64,000 nucleotides of DNA from Flavobacterium aquidurense (GTDB lineage Bacteria; Bacteroidota; Bacteroidia; Flavobacteriales; Flavobacteriaceae). The stretch lies in the NCBI GenBank assembly GCA_900107365.1, contig FNPS01000009.1, positions 186,001 through 250,000 on the forward strand. Reading direction: 5' to 3'. The translations under genes were made by a program, and so were the position numbers. Below the pieces are notes generated by a model. That model was given only the letters and a program-made list of their open reading frames with translations, ran no database searches and was not told the DNA's origin. The stretch's first letter is position 1, and the number at the start of each line of letters is the position of its first letter. This document shows, piece after piece, positions 37,437 through 46,581 of this stretch.

Positions 37437-38147
37437 TTATTTCATTTTTATTGTTTCCCATTTGGTTTGTCCTTCATTAAAATTGCAAAGTTCGAAAGTT
37501 CCTTTTGATAATTTCTTTACCAATTTTTCAAATCTTACTTTGTCTGGGTCTTGTGTCAAAACATCAAAGTCAGATGTTCCAATTTCTTTCCATTGACCAT
37601 TCTTTAAACTAAAAATTCGAAGTGATTTGTACCTGCTGGAACAAGAAGAATAAAAAATACCAATTTCGCTAATTCCGTCTTCATCTATGTCATTACATAA
37701 AAAGAGATTATCTGGATGGCAACAATATGAGTCTGTATAAAGTCTTGGCAATGTCTTATCATAAAAACAATAAGATTCGCCATCGTCACAATAATTAAAG
37801 GGAGGCATTACAAAAACGGTATCATTTTGTTTGTCATTTTTAATACCTTTTAAAATTCTAATACCCTCAAATTCTTCTTTCAGTTCTGAATTTTTATGTG
37901 TCAATATAATACAAGTGTCAGATTGATATTTTGAAAAATAATTTTCGATTACACCGAAATTGTCTTTTAACAAACTATCTTTCAAATATTGTTTGTTTGA
38001 ATTAAGTATAGAAGTCAAACTGTCGGTTTTATAAATTTGACCAGTTTTCGTTTTTTTTGATTCTATATTATACTTGTCCTTGAATTTGCAAGAAATTGTC
38101 AAGGTAAGAATTGTCAAAATAATTACAATGGTTCTATTCATATCCAC
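37437..38147 (-). CDS. Cassette 22: lipoprotein
   Basis: A 236-aa lipoprotein (lipobox ending LTISC, C20). A late segment, CNDIDEDGISEIGIFYSSC, resembles calcium-binding D-x-D-x-D-G loops of FG-GAP-like repeats, but no propeller is evident. Several cysteines (CDDGESYCFYD, SYCC) may form disulfides. Function unknown. Confidence 0.55.
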   Translation of the reverse strand: MDMNRTIVIILTILTLTISCKFKDKYNIESKKTKTGQIYKTDSLTSILNSNKQYLKDSLLKDNFGVIENYFSKYQSDTCIILTHKNSELKEEFEGIRILKGIKNDKQNDTVFVMPPFNYCDDGESYCFYDKTLPRLYTDSYCCHPDNLFLCNDIDEDGISEIGIFYSSCSSRYKSLRIFSLKNGQWKEIGTSDFDVLTQDPDKVRFEKLVKKLSKGTFELCNFNEGQTKWETIKMK

Positions 38148-38167
38148 TTTTTCGGTATTATAGCAGC

Positions 38168-38294
38168 TAACGTTCTGGCACTACAGCGGGTTTGGGATTA
38201 AATTAAGCCTATTCTTCGGATTTGCCAAATCATCCCAAATACAAAACCAATTTCCCATTAAGCCAAATGCCCAAATCCGTTGTAGTAGCTGTTG
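38168..38294 (-). repeat. attC-like site 21 (type A)
   Basis: TAAC 38168-38171, GTTG 38291-38294; type A arms. Confidence 0.8.
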
Positions 38295-38307
38295 GCGGTA
38301 GTATTTT

Positions 38308-38949
38308 CTATTTATTGTCTTTAACTTTGTTTATAAACCTAATATAGTTTTCTAAATATTCGGTGTTGATTTCTGCTTTCCAATTTGGTTTATTTTGAAT
38401 AAAATTCAGCCAATTTGTTTTGTGTTTGTCAATTAACTTACTGTTATTTATCTTGTCGAGGTAAGCTAAAGCTTCCATAGCTTCACTTTGGTCAAACCAA
38501 AGCTCGCTTTTGGATAAATAATACGCTAAATAATCATCTAAATATTCGGTTGCTTTTTTGTTGTTTAAGCTAGCAAACATATAAGCGTATATTCGTCCAG
38601 CGTAACAAACTTCACTTTTTAGGAAGTGTATACCAATAATGTCTATTAAATCTGAATAGTTATTGATTATTGCAAAGAATGCTCCAGTTTGTCTTGTTCT
38701 CCAATTAAGATCTCCAAGCAATTTTATAACATCTTCTTTTGTTATTTTCTTTTTTGCATCTAACAATAATTCAAACCATTCTTGATTAGTTTCTTCAAGA
38801 TTCATATAAAATGGAACAGCCCACTCTTTAATAAATTCAGGTGTTAATTCTTCTTCATTTTTAAACGAAATTAAGTTTTCAAAAGTAGACTTATGCCTTA
38901 CAGTTGCACCAAGTGAATGAAGTCTGATTTGCTCGTTTAGATTTTCCAT
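38308..38949 (-). CDS. Cassette 21: DUF6000-family protein
   Basis: A 213-aa soluble protein with family hallmarks: EFIKEWAVPFYMNLEETNQEWFELLL, LLGDLNWRTRQTGAFFAII, IGIHFLKSEVCYAGRIYAYMFASL and FDQSEAMEALAYLDK. DUF6000 proteins are all-helical and often lie near toxin/immunity genes; their function is not established. Terminal inverted repeat GTTGGCGGTA, shared with cassettes 26 and 7. Confidence 0.65.
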   Translation of the reverse strand: MENLNEQIRLHSLGATVRHKSTFENLISFKNEEELTPEFIKEWAVPFYMNLEETNQEWFELLLDAKKKITKEDVIKLLGDLNWRTRQTGAFFAIINNYSDLIDIIGIHFLKSEVCYAGRIYAYMFASLNNKKATEYLDDYLAYYLSKSELWFDQSEAMEALAYLDKINNSKLIDKHKTNWLNFIQNKPNWKAEINTEYLENYIRFINKVKDNK

Positions 38950-39005
38950 TAATTAGTTCAATTCTGTTGGATTTTCATTTTGATATTTTTGGCTAATATT
39001 ACCGC

Positions 39006-39132
39006 CAACGTTCTCGCGCTTGGCGAGGTTGGGGATTAAAGATGCGAGATTTTTCGGTTAAACACAAATTTTCCAAATACAAAAACATCTTTCCATTAAG
39101 CCTAAAACCCCAATCACGCCAAACGGCTGTTG
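39006..39132 (-). repeat. attC-like site 20 (type C)
   Basis: CAAC 39006-39009, GTTG 39129-39132. Arms GCGCTTGGCGAGGTTGGGG / CCCCAATCACGCCAAACG and a centre (gatgcgagatttttcggtt) distinct from type A. Confidence 0.8.
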
Positions 39133-39257
39133 GGAGAGGTTTGCTTTTATTTATGTTTTATTTAATCAGTTTTACTTTTTAAGTTTCTACTTGTCATTTT
39201 TACACTTTAATTTTTAAGTTTTATTTGTTCTATTTTGCTTTCTTTCGGTGATTTATT

Positions 39258-39539
39258 TTAACATTCAATGGATAAGAAAACTGAAAAATAATAGATAGAT
39301 ACGATTATTGGAATTAGACTTAAAATAAACGCTAGAATTTTACTTTCCAAGTCGGTTTTGTAAATGATGATTAGGATTAAGTTTGCAATTGCACAACAAA
39401 ATATTATGATTAGAGATAAAAAGCATATTACAGAAAGCAATCCAACATTAATATTTAGTTTATCAATCGCAAATAAAATAAGAATTGACAAAGCGAATGC
39501 TAATAGAATTTTGATTGAATTGTTTTTAAGTTTTTGCAT
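39258..39539 (-). CDS. Cassette 20: small membrane protein
   Basis: About 93 aa from the ATG at 39539. A longer frame would start with GTG inside the repeat core, which is less likely. Three hydrophobic segments (ILLAFALSILILFAI, VGLLSVICFLSLIIIFCCAI, ILAFILSLIPIIVSIYYF) make nearly the whole protein. Function unknown. Confidence 0.5.
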   Translation of the reverse strand: MQKLKNNSIKILLAFALSILILFAIDKLNINVGLLSVICFLSLIIIFCCAIANLILIIIYKTDLESKILAFILSLIPIIVSIYYFSVFLSIEC

Positions 39540-39588
39540 AATGTAAGTTATTCGATTGTTAAAAACGCATTTTTGGTCAAATCTCTCC

Positions 39589-39714
39589 CAACGTTCTGGC
39601 ACTACAGCGGGTTTGGGACTAAATTAAGCTCATTCTTCGGATTTGCCAAATCATACCAATACAAAACCAACTTCTCATTAAGCCAATTGCCCAAATCCGT
39701 TGTAGTGGCTGTTA
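39589..39714 (-). repeat. attC-like site 19 (type A)
   Basis: CAAC 39589-39592, GTTA 39711-39714; type A arms. Confidence 0.8.
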
Positions 39715-40257
39715 TAGCTCGTTTTTCTTTAGGTTCAAAACAATTGTGTCTGTTATAATTCTTTTTGTCCAACCAACACCTTTTGCAGGATTTCGTTCTT
39801 CCACAATTATTTTGAATTTGCTCGGTAATTTTTCAAAACGCATTTCTTTTTTATTTTCATTGATTCCATATGAACTTTTTCCAAACCTATCATTTGTTAC
39901 AGGCATTAAACTAAAAATAAAATCCTTGTTAGTTTTCTTAAATTCAAGTACAATATTATAGCCATCCGTTTTTTCAAGTTTAGGAGATGAGCAATCGTCA
40001 GTGTTTATGAACCAAGATTTTTCAACCCAAACATTAGTTATGATAATTTTCTCTTTGTAGTTTTTTAATCGGATAGTATTAAGTGAAGCTATGTATTTAC
40101 CAATGTAAAATCCTGATTGTTTTGAAGTTTTAATATTTTCAGATGTTTTTGGGCAATTTTTACATTTAATTTCACATTCACATAGAAAATTTGAAACATA
40201 ATAGTAAGCGATTACAATTATTATTAAGCCTAAAATTATTCCAATTATTTTCTTCAT
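39712..40257 (-). CDS. Cassette 19: membrane-anchored protein with Cys cluster
   Basis: A 181-aa protein with an N-terminal hydrophobic helix (IIGIILGLIIIVIAYYYV) followed by CECEIKCKNC, possibly a metal-binding or disulfide cluster outside the membrane. The remainder is beta-rich (KIIITNVWVEKSWF, YNIVLEFKKTNKDF). Its TAA stop is the TAAC box of its attC-like site. Family unknown. Confidence 0.5.
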   Translation of the reverse strand: MKKIIGIILGLIIIVIAYYYVSNFLCECEIKCKNCPKTSENIKTSKQSGFYIGKYIASLNTIRLKNYKEKIIITNVWVEKSWFINTDDCSSPKLEKTDGYNIVLEFKKTNKDFIFSLMPVTNDRFGKSSYGINENKKEMRFEKLPSKFKIIVEERNPAKGVGWTKRIITDTIVLNLKKNEL

Positions 40258-40285
40258 TTCACTGTCGGTTTTTTAAAATGAGCTA

Positions 40286-40412
40286 TAACGTCTTGGCACT
40301 ACAGCGGGTTTGGGATTAAAAATGAGTAATCTTTCAGTTATGCCAAATCATCCCAAATACAAAACCAACTTTCCATTAAGCCAAATGCCCAAATCCGTTG
40401 TAGAGGCTGTTG
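40286..40412 (-). repeat. attC-like site 18 (type A, altered centre)
   Basis: TAAC 40286-40289, GTTG 40409-40412. Type A outer arms but the sequence after the first arm (aatgagtaatctttcagtt) resembles the type C centre, so it looks mosaic. Confidence 0.75.
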
Positions 40413-40424
40413 TATGCAGTTTTT

Positions 40425-40922
40425 TTATTTACAATTTTGTTCTAATGCCCGTTTAACTTTTTTATTTCCTAAATTCAATGATTTTCTCCAATTTAGACAA
40501 GCATTTTCATTATCATTTATCAACTTATACACATTTCCTAAATTTGCATAAACTAATGCATAATCAGATTTAATTTCGATTGATTTTTTATAATCGAAAA
40601 TAGCTTTTGAGTACTGTTTAATTTCCATATAAGCAAATCCACGATTCATATATGCTTCATTATCATTTGGATTTAATTCGATAGATTTTGAATAATCAGC
40701 AATTACATTTAATTGTTTCCCTCCAATTTTCTGTTGTGAGTATGCTCTATTGAAATATGCTTCATTATCATTTGGATTCTGTTCAATTGCTTTTGTAAAA
40801 AAATAGATTGATTTTTCATAATTTTCGTTTTTTGCTTGAAAAATACCTAAATTAAAATAATCATCTCCTTTACAGTTTATTAAAAGTATTGACAAAAGTA
40901 AAATGGTTATTGTTTTTCTCAT
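40425..40922 (-). CDS. Cassette 18: TPR-repeat lipoprotein
   Basis: A 165-aa lipoprotein (LLINC, C17). It contains three to four tetratricopeptide repeats (ENYEKSIYFFTKAIEQNPNDNEAYFNRAYS; IADYSKSIELNPNDNEAYMNRGFAY; IFDYKKSIEIKSDYALVYANLGNVY). TPR scaffolds bind proteins or peptides; anchored at the periplasmic side of a membrane here. Partner unknown. Confidence 0.75.
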   Translation of the reverse strand: MRKTITILLLSILLINCKGDDYFNLGIFQAKNENYEKSIYFFTKAIEQNPNDNEAYFNRAYSQQKIGGKQLNVIADYSKSIELNPNDNEAYMNRGFAYMEIKQYSKAIFDYKKSIEIKSDYALVYANLGNVYKLINDNENACLNWRKSLNLGNKKVKRALEQNCK

Positions 40923-40951
40923 AAATTTTGACTCTGCTTTAAAATTGCATA

Positions 40952-41078
40952 CAACGTTCTGGCGCTTGGCGAGGTTGGGGAATAAAGATGCGGGATTTTT
41001 CGGTTAAACACAAATTTTCCAAGTACAAAACTAACTTTCCATTAAGCCTAAAACCCCGATCTCGCCAAACGGCTGTTA
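40952..41078 (-). repeat. attC-like site 17 (type C)
   Basis: CAAC 40952-40955, GTTA 41075-41078; arms GCGCTTGGCGAGGTTGGGG / CCCCGATCTCGCCAAACG, closely similar to site 20. Confidence 0.8.
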
Positions 41079-41092
41079 GGCGACGTTTTATA

Positions 41093-41641
41093 TCAATCGC
41101 CGAAATTTATGTCTATTATGGAATAACCTAAGGCCTTTTTTTCAATTCTGTCCATTAAAAATTTTTCATCTAAAATTATTTTTTCTCCTTTTACTATTTT
41201 CAATTCTTTGAATAATTCTAAAAGTTTAAAATAATCCCAATTATATAAACTATTAATTTTGTATTTCTTATCTCTACTTTTTAAAATTAGTACATACTCA
41301 CTGTGACCTCGACCTTGAGCTTCTCCTTTAAGTTCAAGTTTTAAATTATTGATCTCTAAATTGTCCGTCCATTTTGAATTAAATGTTTGTCCATTGATTA
41401 TTAACTTTTCTTCATTTATATGAACGGCATATATGTATGATTTGGTTTTAAAATAAGTCAAGATTGCGAATGCGATTGTGTAACAACAAATTAATATTAA
41501 ATAGACATACCAATTCATTTTTCCATTAAAAGCTACACCAATTGTAAATAAAATTATCATACAAGCAAAAAGTGGAAGAAATGTTGATTTCATTCTTTTA
41601 AATAAACTTAGTTCTTCGTTGATATATGATTTTTCTACCAT
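41093..41641 (-). CDS. Cassette 17: membrane protein with two transmembrane segments
   Basis: A 182-aa protein. Helices FLPLFACMIILFTIGVAF and WYVYLILICCYTIAFAIL are followed by a PH-like cytosolic region (YAVHINEEKLIINGQTF, LKLELKGEAQGRGHSEYVLIL). Its layout resembles cassettes 3 and 26: two helices, then a small beta domain. Family unknown. Confidence 0.5.
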   Translation of the reverse strand: MVEKSYINEELSLFKRMKSTFLPLFACMIILFTIGVAFNGKMNWYVYLILICCYTIAFAILTYFKTKSYIYAVHINEEKLIINGQTFNSKWTDNLEINNLKLELKGEAQGRGHSEYVLILKSRDKKYKINSLYNWDYFKLLELFKELKIVKGEKIILDEKFLMDRIEKKALGYSIIDINFGD

Positions 41642-41659
41642 GTTTCTAAAAATGTTGCC

Positions 41660-41785
41660 TAACGTTCCCGCGCTACACGCAGTTTGGGACTAAATTAAGC
41701 TCATTATTCGGATTTGCCAAATCTTCCAAATACAAACCATTTTTTCCATTAAGCCAAATGCCCAAATTGCTTGTAGCGTGTGTTA
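41660..41785 (-). repeat. attC-like site 16 (type B)
   Basis: TAAC 41660-41663, GTTA 41782-41785; GCGCTACACGCAGTTTGGG / CCCAAATTGCTTGTAGCG. Confidence 0.8.
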
Positions 41786-41797
41786 CCAGTTGTTTTT

Positions 41798-42400
41798 TTA
41801 TCCCACCCATAATTCATCCTCATAAATTATTTTCCACTTTCCGTTATCTTTTTCTAAATAGATGGCTTTTCCCCATCCGCAATTACCAAAGCATATTTCA
41901 TTTATTTCAATATAGGCCTTGTTGTTGTCGGCTGAAATTATTGGAATAGTTAAATATAAAAAGCTTGCATCAAGATTGTTTTCAGATTTCATTTTCTGTT
42001 CTTCGAATGTTGTCATCAATATTTTTTTCGCAATAGAGCTATTGATAGTATACGTTTTCAGAACATTGTTTTGCGCTAAAATCTTCAAACTGTCTTTTTT
42101 AGGAAAAAAAGCAACATCTAATTTATAATAAAACAAATCATTTAAATATATTCCATTCGCAGGTTTTGGTGGAATCGTTTTAGCATTTAAATCTAGTTGA
42201 TAAACTTTCAGTTTTTTTAATTGCTTGCTTAACGGAATAGCTGTAGAATCGTTTTTGAAAACATTTAAACTGTCTTGTAGAATTACACATTCAACAATTT
42301 TTTCAATTTCATTATTTTTTTCAATGACTATATTTTCCTTCTTGTTGTTTTGGCAACTAAAAGCAACTATTATAATAATCAAAAAAAAGAAGTTTCTCAT
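41798..42400 (-). CDS. Cassette 16: lipoprotein
   Basis: A 200-aa lipoprotein (VAFSC, C16), then an acidic linker and a beta-rich domain containing YLTIPIISADNNKAYIEINEICFGNCGWGKAIYL and a W-K-I end. The CFGNCGWG segment could hold a disulfide. Family unknown. Confidence 0.5.
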   Translation of the reverse strand: MRNFFFLIIIIVAFSCQNNKKENIVIEKNNEIEKIVECVILQDSLNVFKNDSTAIPLSKQLKKLKVYQLDLNAKTIPPKPANGIYLNDLFYYKLDVAFFPKKDSLKILAQNNVLKTYTINSSIAKKILMTTFEEQKMKSENNLDASFLYLTIPIISADNNKAYIEINEICFGNCGWGKAIYLEKDNGKWKIIYEDELWVG

Positions 42401-42428
42401 TTAAATCATTGTTGTTTAAAATAACTGG

Positions 42429-42554
42429 TAACGTTCTCGCGCTACAAGCAGTTTGGGACTAAATTAAGCCCATTATTCGGATTTGCCAAATCTTCCAAAT
42501 ACAAAGCCAACTTCAAATTAAGCCTAAAACCCAAATTGCTTGTAGGGTGTGTTA
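42429..42554 (-). repeat. attC-like site 15 (type B)
   Basis: TAAC 42429-42432, GTTA 42551-42554; arm GCGCTACAAGCAGTTTGGG with CCCAAATTGCTTGTAGGG. Confidence 0.8.
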
Positions 42555-42630
42555 TGGGTTGCTTGTTTTAGTCGAAATTACAATTAAACCGTAAACTTTT
42601 TAAGTTTCTATTGTCAGATGCCAATTTTTT

Positions 42631-43134
42631 TTATTTGTTAACGATGATTTGATTTCTTTCGTCAATAATTATTCTTGCATCCAAGTCTAAAATTTCATTA
42701 TTCGTTTTTGGGTCTTTTTCGACTTTAAAAGTATAAAACCAAGTTTCTCCTTTGTCAAACGAAATCAGTGCTAAACCAGCTGTAAATTTCACTTTCTTTT
42801 TAGCATCTTCCATTTCCAAACTGAAAGGAATACTACATTGTAGTTGATTTTTATAACTAATTATTTCAGAGTTTTTCCCGAATGAAATGTTTGTGACTTT
42901 AACTCCTTTTGCTTCATAATTTTTACTCAATTCCGTTAGTAAGAAAACTAAATCTTGTTTTGTTTTCAAATATTCGATTAGTTTTGGTGTTGCAAAATCT
43001 GAAAGTGTTTCAAAATCTTTTTCTAAAAACAATTTTCGAAAACTTAAAGTAGATTTTTCAATTTTATCTGATAAATTTTGTCCATTCATTATTAATGGAA
43101 ATATGAATAATAATAGACAAACGTAGTTCTTCAT
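42631..43134 (-). CDS. Cassette 15: exported DUF3887-like protein
   Basis: A 167-aa protein with signal peptide (YVCLLLFIFPLIMNG). The mature region FRKLFLEKDFETLSDFATPKLIEYL...GKNSEIISYKNQLQCSIPFSLEM...FDKGETWFYTFKV has the helix then curved-sheet order of small NTF2/DUF3887-like folds. Function unknown, probably ligand binding in the periplasm. Confidence 0.5.
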   Translation of the reverse strand: MKNYVCLLLFIFPLIMNGQNLSDKIEKSTLSFRKLFLEKDFETLSDFATPKLIEYLKTKQDLVFLLTELSKNYEAKGVKVTNISFGKNSEIISYKNQLQCSIPFSLEMEDAKKKVKFTAGLALISFDKGETWFYTFKVEKDPKTNNEILDLDARIIIDERNQIIVNK

Positions 43135-43206
43135 TTAGATAGTTTTTTTAGTGAATACAACTTACTGATTGTTTTTCTTCAGCGTCATTTCGGCACAAGT
43201 AACCCA

Positions 43207-43334
43207 TAACGTCTTGGTACTACAACGGGTTTGCGATTAAATTAAACCCTATTTTCGGATTTGCCAAATCATCCCAAATACAAAACCATTTTTTCAATTA
43301 AGCCAAATGCCCAAATCCGTTGTAGTGGCTGTTA
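43207..43334 (-). repeat. attC-like site 14 (type A)
   Basis: TAAC 43207-43210, GTTA 43331-43334; type A arms with ACTACAACGGGTTTGCG. Confidence 0.8.
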
Positions 43335-43355
43335 TATGCTGCCTTTCTTGTCATA

Positions 43356-44237
43356 TTATGTGTTTTGAATAAAATAGCAAGCTACTTTTGAAGTTGGTTC
43401 AAAAAATACAAACAAATCACCGTCTCCCCAAAAATTTAGTTTTTCATAGTAATGTCTATACCATTCGTCTTTGGGTTCTACATTCGTTCTTTTAGCTGAA
43501 ACACCACCATTTAGCTGACAAAGAAATTTCATTCTGTTTCCTGATTTTGGACATATTGGAATATCAGGATATTGTATCCAATTTGGTATTCCTGCATCTG
43601 CCGTTCCTGAAAATTCCTTCTTCTCAACAAAAGAAAATCTCATTTCATTAAATACAATTTCAGAGGTTTGATTTAAGTCTTCATTATATGATGTGTTTGT
43701 GTTTTCAACTTCTTCTCTGTTTATGATTGTAGGCTTATTAAGATTCGAATAGTCTAAAAATACGTTTTCGATATTTAAATAAATTGGACAGATAAGATGA
43801 ACTTTAAAAGGTAACCAATTAAAATTTCGGTCTTGGTTGTTAATATATCCTAAATATTGAAAAGGAACTACGCAATTATTTTCTGGAATTTGGAATTCAT
43901 TCGGTATTTCACCTCCAAGTTGGTGTAGTCCTCTGTTGTCTTCAACTAATTGTAGAATTCTATTTTCTTCAAACTTTTTGTATTCAAGTCCAATTTCCTC
44001 TACTCTAAGTTCACGGTCTTTTCTATCGCCATCTTCATAGTCATATGCTTTTATTAGTTTATCATTTTCAAAAACTAATTCTATTCCACTATAAAGTGTC
44101 TCAACTGTTGACTTATTAGTTATTTGTGTAGCAATGAAATTTTCACATTGTTGATCTCCGTTTAAGCGAACTTCCCAACCTGCAAGGAAAACACTTTTAG
44201 TTATTTTATTTTGTCTGCTAAATAAGTTTTTAAACAT
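43356..44237 (-). CDS. Cassette 14: YwqG/DUF1963-like protein
   Basis: A 293-aa soluble protein. Its C-terminal part shows AGIPNWIQYPDIPICPKSGNRMKFLCQLNGG, then LNFWGDGDLFVFFEPTSKVACYFIQNT, the pattern of the YwqG/DUF1963 family (P-x-W-x-Q, P-x-C-P, M-x-F-L-x-Q, D-G-D-L-x-V-F). Such proteins are small cytosolic beta-sandwiches often linked with polymorphic toxin immunity. Assignment is moderate. Confidence 0.6.
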   Translation of the reverse strand: MFKNLFSRQNKITKSVFLAGWEVRLNGDQQCENFIATQITNKSTVETLYSGIELVFENDKLIKAYDYEDGDRKDRELRVEEIGLEYKKFEENRILQLVEDNRGLHQLGGEIPNEFQIPENNCVVPFQYLGYINNQDRNFNWLPFKVHLICPIYLNIENVFLDYSNLNKPTIINREEVENTNTSYNEDLNQTSEIVFNEMRFSFVEKKEFSGTADAGIPNWIQYPDIPICPKSGNRMKFLCQLNGGVSAKRTNVEPKDEWYRHYYEKLNFWGDGDLFVFFEPTSKVACYFIQNT

Positions 44238-44276
44238 TATTGTCGATTTTACGGTTTTTCTTCATAAGGTTGCATA

Positions 44277-44403
44277 TAACGTTCTGGTACTACAGCGGGT
44301 TTGGGACTAAATTAAGCCCATTCTTCGGATTTGCCAAATCATCTCAAATACAAAACCATTTTTCCATTAAGGCAATTGCTCAAATCCGCTGTAGTAGCTG
44401 TTA
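44277..44403 (-). repeat. attC-like site 13 (type A)
   Basis: TAAC 44277-44280, GTTA 44400-44403; second arm CAAATCCGCTGTAGTA pairs slightly better than usual with CTACAGCGG. Confidence 0.8.
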
Positions 44404-44413
44404 GCACACGTTT

Positions 44414-45004
44414 TTACTTTTTATAAACTACCAATCTAATTCTTTTAAATTCTCCACTAACATCATAATATAAATCAGCTGACAAATCATTCTTTAGCCA
44501 TTTGTATCTGTCTGTGTAGTTATAACTTGTATCTTTTCGTTTTTCAATTTCTACAACTTTTGGCTTTCCTAAATTCTTACTTATCAAGTCTTTTAAATTG
44601 CACATTTTTTTTTCGAAAGCTTTTACTTCCGTTGTATTTAAAGTCTTTAAAGTGTCTGTTTTCGCTGACCATTCATAAAAAATAACTTTCATCAAACTAT
44701 CATTTCGTGTGTAGAAATAATCAGTTTCAAGATTCAAGGATTCTTGCTTTTTTTCATAAACTTTTGGGTATGAAAGTATGTAATTATTAGTGTTGGGGTA
44801 ATAGCTAGTTCCAATTCCAAATGTATTATTGTAAGTTCTTTCTTTGGAGTCAATTCCTCTTTCAGTTTCTATTGCGTCACTAAGTTTTAAGCTTTCAATA
44901 TTCTCAAATCTATTTTCATCGAATAAAAATGCGTCTTCATTCTTTTTGCAAGAAACGAAGTTTAATATGATTAAGAGTATAATTGTCTTTCGTAATATTT
45001 TCAT
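44414..45004 (-). CDS. Cassette 13: lipoprotein
   Basis: A 196-aa lipoprotein (NFVSC, C19). It carries LSDAIETERGIDSKERTYNN and a C-terminal beta-strand pair (ADLYYDVSGEFKRIRLVVYKK). Family unknown. Confidence 0.5.
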   Translation of the reverse strand: MKILRKTIILLIILNFVSCKKNEDAFLFDENRFENIESLKLSDAIETERGIDSKERTYNNTFGIGTSYYPNTNNYILSYPKVYEKKQESLNLETDYFYTRNDSLMKVIFYEWSAKTDTLKTLNTTEVKAFEKKMCNLKDLISKNLGKPKVVEIEKRKDTSYNYTDRYKWLKNDLSADLYYDVSGEFKRIRLVVYKK

Positions 45005-45015
45005 AAAATGTGTGC

Positions 45016-45142
45016 TAACGTTCTGGTACTACAGCGGGTTTGGGACTAAATTAATCCCATTCTTCGGATTTGCCAAATCATCCCAAATAAAAAACCAACT
45101 CTCCATTAAGCCGATTGCCCAAATCCGTTGTAGAAGCTGTTA
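45016..45142 (-). repeat. attC-like site 12 (type A)
   Basis: TAAC 45016-45019, GTTA 45139-45142; type A arms with GTAGAAGCTGTTA at the end. Confidence 0.8.
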
Positions 45143-45586
45143 TAAGCCGTTTATTTTTTTCTCTCCAATATTCCAATACAAAATTTTGCTTTTCGAATTG
45201 TTTTTGGCTAAATAAAAATGACCAAATTTTACTAATTCTAAACTGCCAAATTTTATACTGTTTGTATTTTCAATCCAATCAGGGCGAAGCTTTTCTATCG
45301 CCAGTAATTTTCTTCTAAGTGATTTTTTATCAACTTTCTCACTAACCAAAAATATTGAATCGTATTTTTTATGGTTTGTGTAATTAAAACTTCCGAAAAC
45401 TGTATGTGAGCTTAAGTAGGAGGAGTTTTTTAAATTTGTTGCGTCAGGAAAAATAATTTCTGGAAACCAACCCTTATTTCTTTGATTTGCCTTTGAAAAT
45501 TCTGCATAAGAATCGTAATTCTGTTCGTAAGCTTCGGAACAAGAAATGAACGTTAGGAAAATAAATGTCAGCAAATATTTTTTCAT
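45140..45586 (-). CDS. Cassette 12: YbbD-head-like lipoprotein
   Basis: A 148-aa lipoprotein (FISC, C16). The mature part YDSYAEFSKANQRNKGWFPEIIFPDATNLKNSS...TVFGSFNY follows the pattern of YbbD-head-type lipoproteins (Y-x-x-A...G-W-x-P-x-x-x-P-x-x-A...). The stop codon lies in the TAAC box of its attC-like site. Role unknown. Confidence 0.5.
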   Translation of the reverse strand: MKKYLLTFIFLTFISCSEAYEQNYDSYAEFSKANQRNKGWFPEIIFPDATNLKNSSYLSSHTVFGSFNYTNHKKYDSIFLVSEKVDKKSLRRKLLAIEKLRPDWIENTNSIKFGSLELVKFGHFYLAKNNSKSKILYWNIGEKKINGL

Positions 45587-45617
45587 AATATCTTTCGTGT
45601 TCGTTGTAAATGGCTTA

Positions 45618-45743
45618 TAACGTTCTGGCGCTACAAGCAGTTTGGGACTAAATCAGCGTTATTTTTCGGATTTGCCAAATCTGCCAAATACAAACTAATT
45701 TTTCCATTAAGCCTAATACTCAAATTGCTTGTAGCGTGTGTTA
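45618..45743 (-). repeat. attC-like site 11 (type B)
   Basis: TAAC 45618-45621, GTTA 45740-45743; GCGCTACAAGCAGTTTGGG / CTCAAATTGCTTGTAGCG. Confidence 0.8.
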
Positions 45744-46415
45744 GCGGTTCGTTTTTATTATTTTATCGAGTTCATTTTCAATGTTGATATTTGGAAAATT
45801 GAGTTTAACATACTTAATAAAGTCGGAATTTGAGCCTTTACCGTTTAATGACCAAACTCTTGTCGGACTTGCATTTGTTACTAATTCAAAAATTCCTTCT
45901 TCGGTCGAAAGTTTTGAAGTCCAAGGCACAATTTTGTTGTCAATAAACTTTATGATTGAATCGAATTTTACTTTGTCAATTCCATAAACGTTACAGTTGT
46001 TACTTTCAATTATTTTTGATTCGTTACTGTATTCATCAAACCGTTCTAATTCTCCACCAAATATCTGTTTGACCAATATTTGTTTTGGATTGTCAGTAAA
46101 TTTATGATAAAAGAGACCAGTGTGTCCGAATAAAAAACCTTTGATATCGCTTGTCTTAGTCAATTTTTTGGAATAGAAACTCGGCAAAATTTCAAGATTT
46201 ACCCATTCACCTGGAGTATTACTTCTACTTGACCAAAATGCAATTACGAGTTTGATGTTGTCTTTTTCAATGGTTAATTTTGGTCGTGAGCTAGAATATT
46301 TAAACCCTTTGGCTTCGTAATGTTTACCAAGTTCGTCACACAATGCTTGAAAAATTTCTTGGCAGGGTGTATATTTTGAATATTCTAATAATGTCTTATT
46401 TTCTGTCCAACTCAT
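45741..46415 (-). CDS. Cassette 11: hypothetical 224-aa protein
   Basis: Soluble protein with an LCDELGKHYEAKGFKYSSSRPKLTIEKDNIKLVIAFWSSRSNTPGEWVNLEI segment that resembles the start of DUF4304-like proteins (long helix then sheet). Stop is provided by the TAAC box of its attC-like site. No firm family. Confidence 0.45.
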   Translation of the reverse strand: MSWTENKTLLEYSKYTPCQEIFQALCDELGKHYEAKGFKYSSSRPKLTIEKDNIKLVIAFWSSRSNTPGEWVNLEILPSFYSKKLTKTSDIKGFLFGHTGLFYHKFTDNPKQILVKQIFGGELERFDEYSNESKIIESNNCNVYGIDKVKFDSIIKFIDNKIVPWTSKLSTEEGIFELVTNASPTRVWSLNGKGSNSDFIKYVKLNFPNINIENELDKIIKTNR

Positions 46416-46455
46416 AATTGTTTTATTGAGTTTGCATTTTTCTTAAAATGATCGC

Positions 46456-46581
46456 TAACGTTCTGGTACTACAGCGGGTTTGGGATTAAATTAAGACCCA
46501 TTTTCGGATTTGCCAAATCTCCCAAATACAAAACCAACTTTCCATTAAGCCAATTGCCCAAATCCGTTGTAGTAGCTGTTA
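46456..46581 (-). repeat. attC-like site 10 (type A)
   Basis: TAAC 46456-46459, GTTA 46578-46581; type A arms. Confidence 0.8.
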
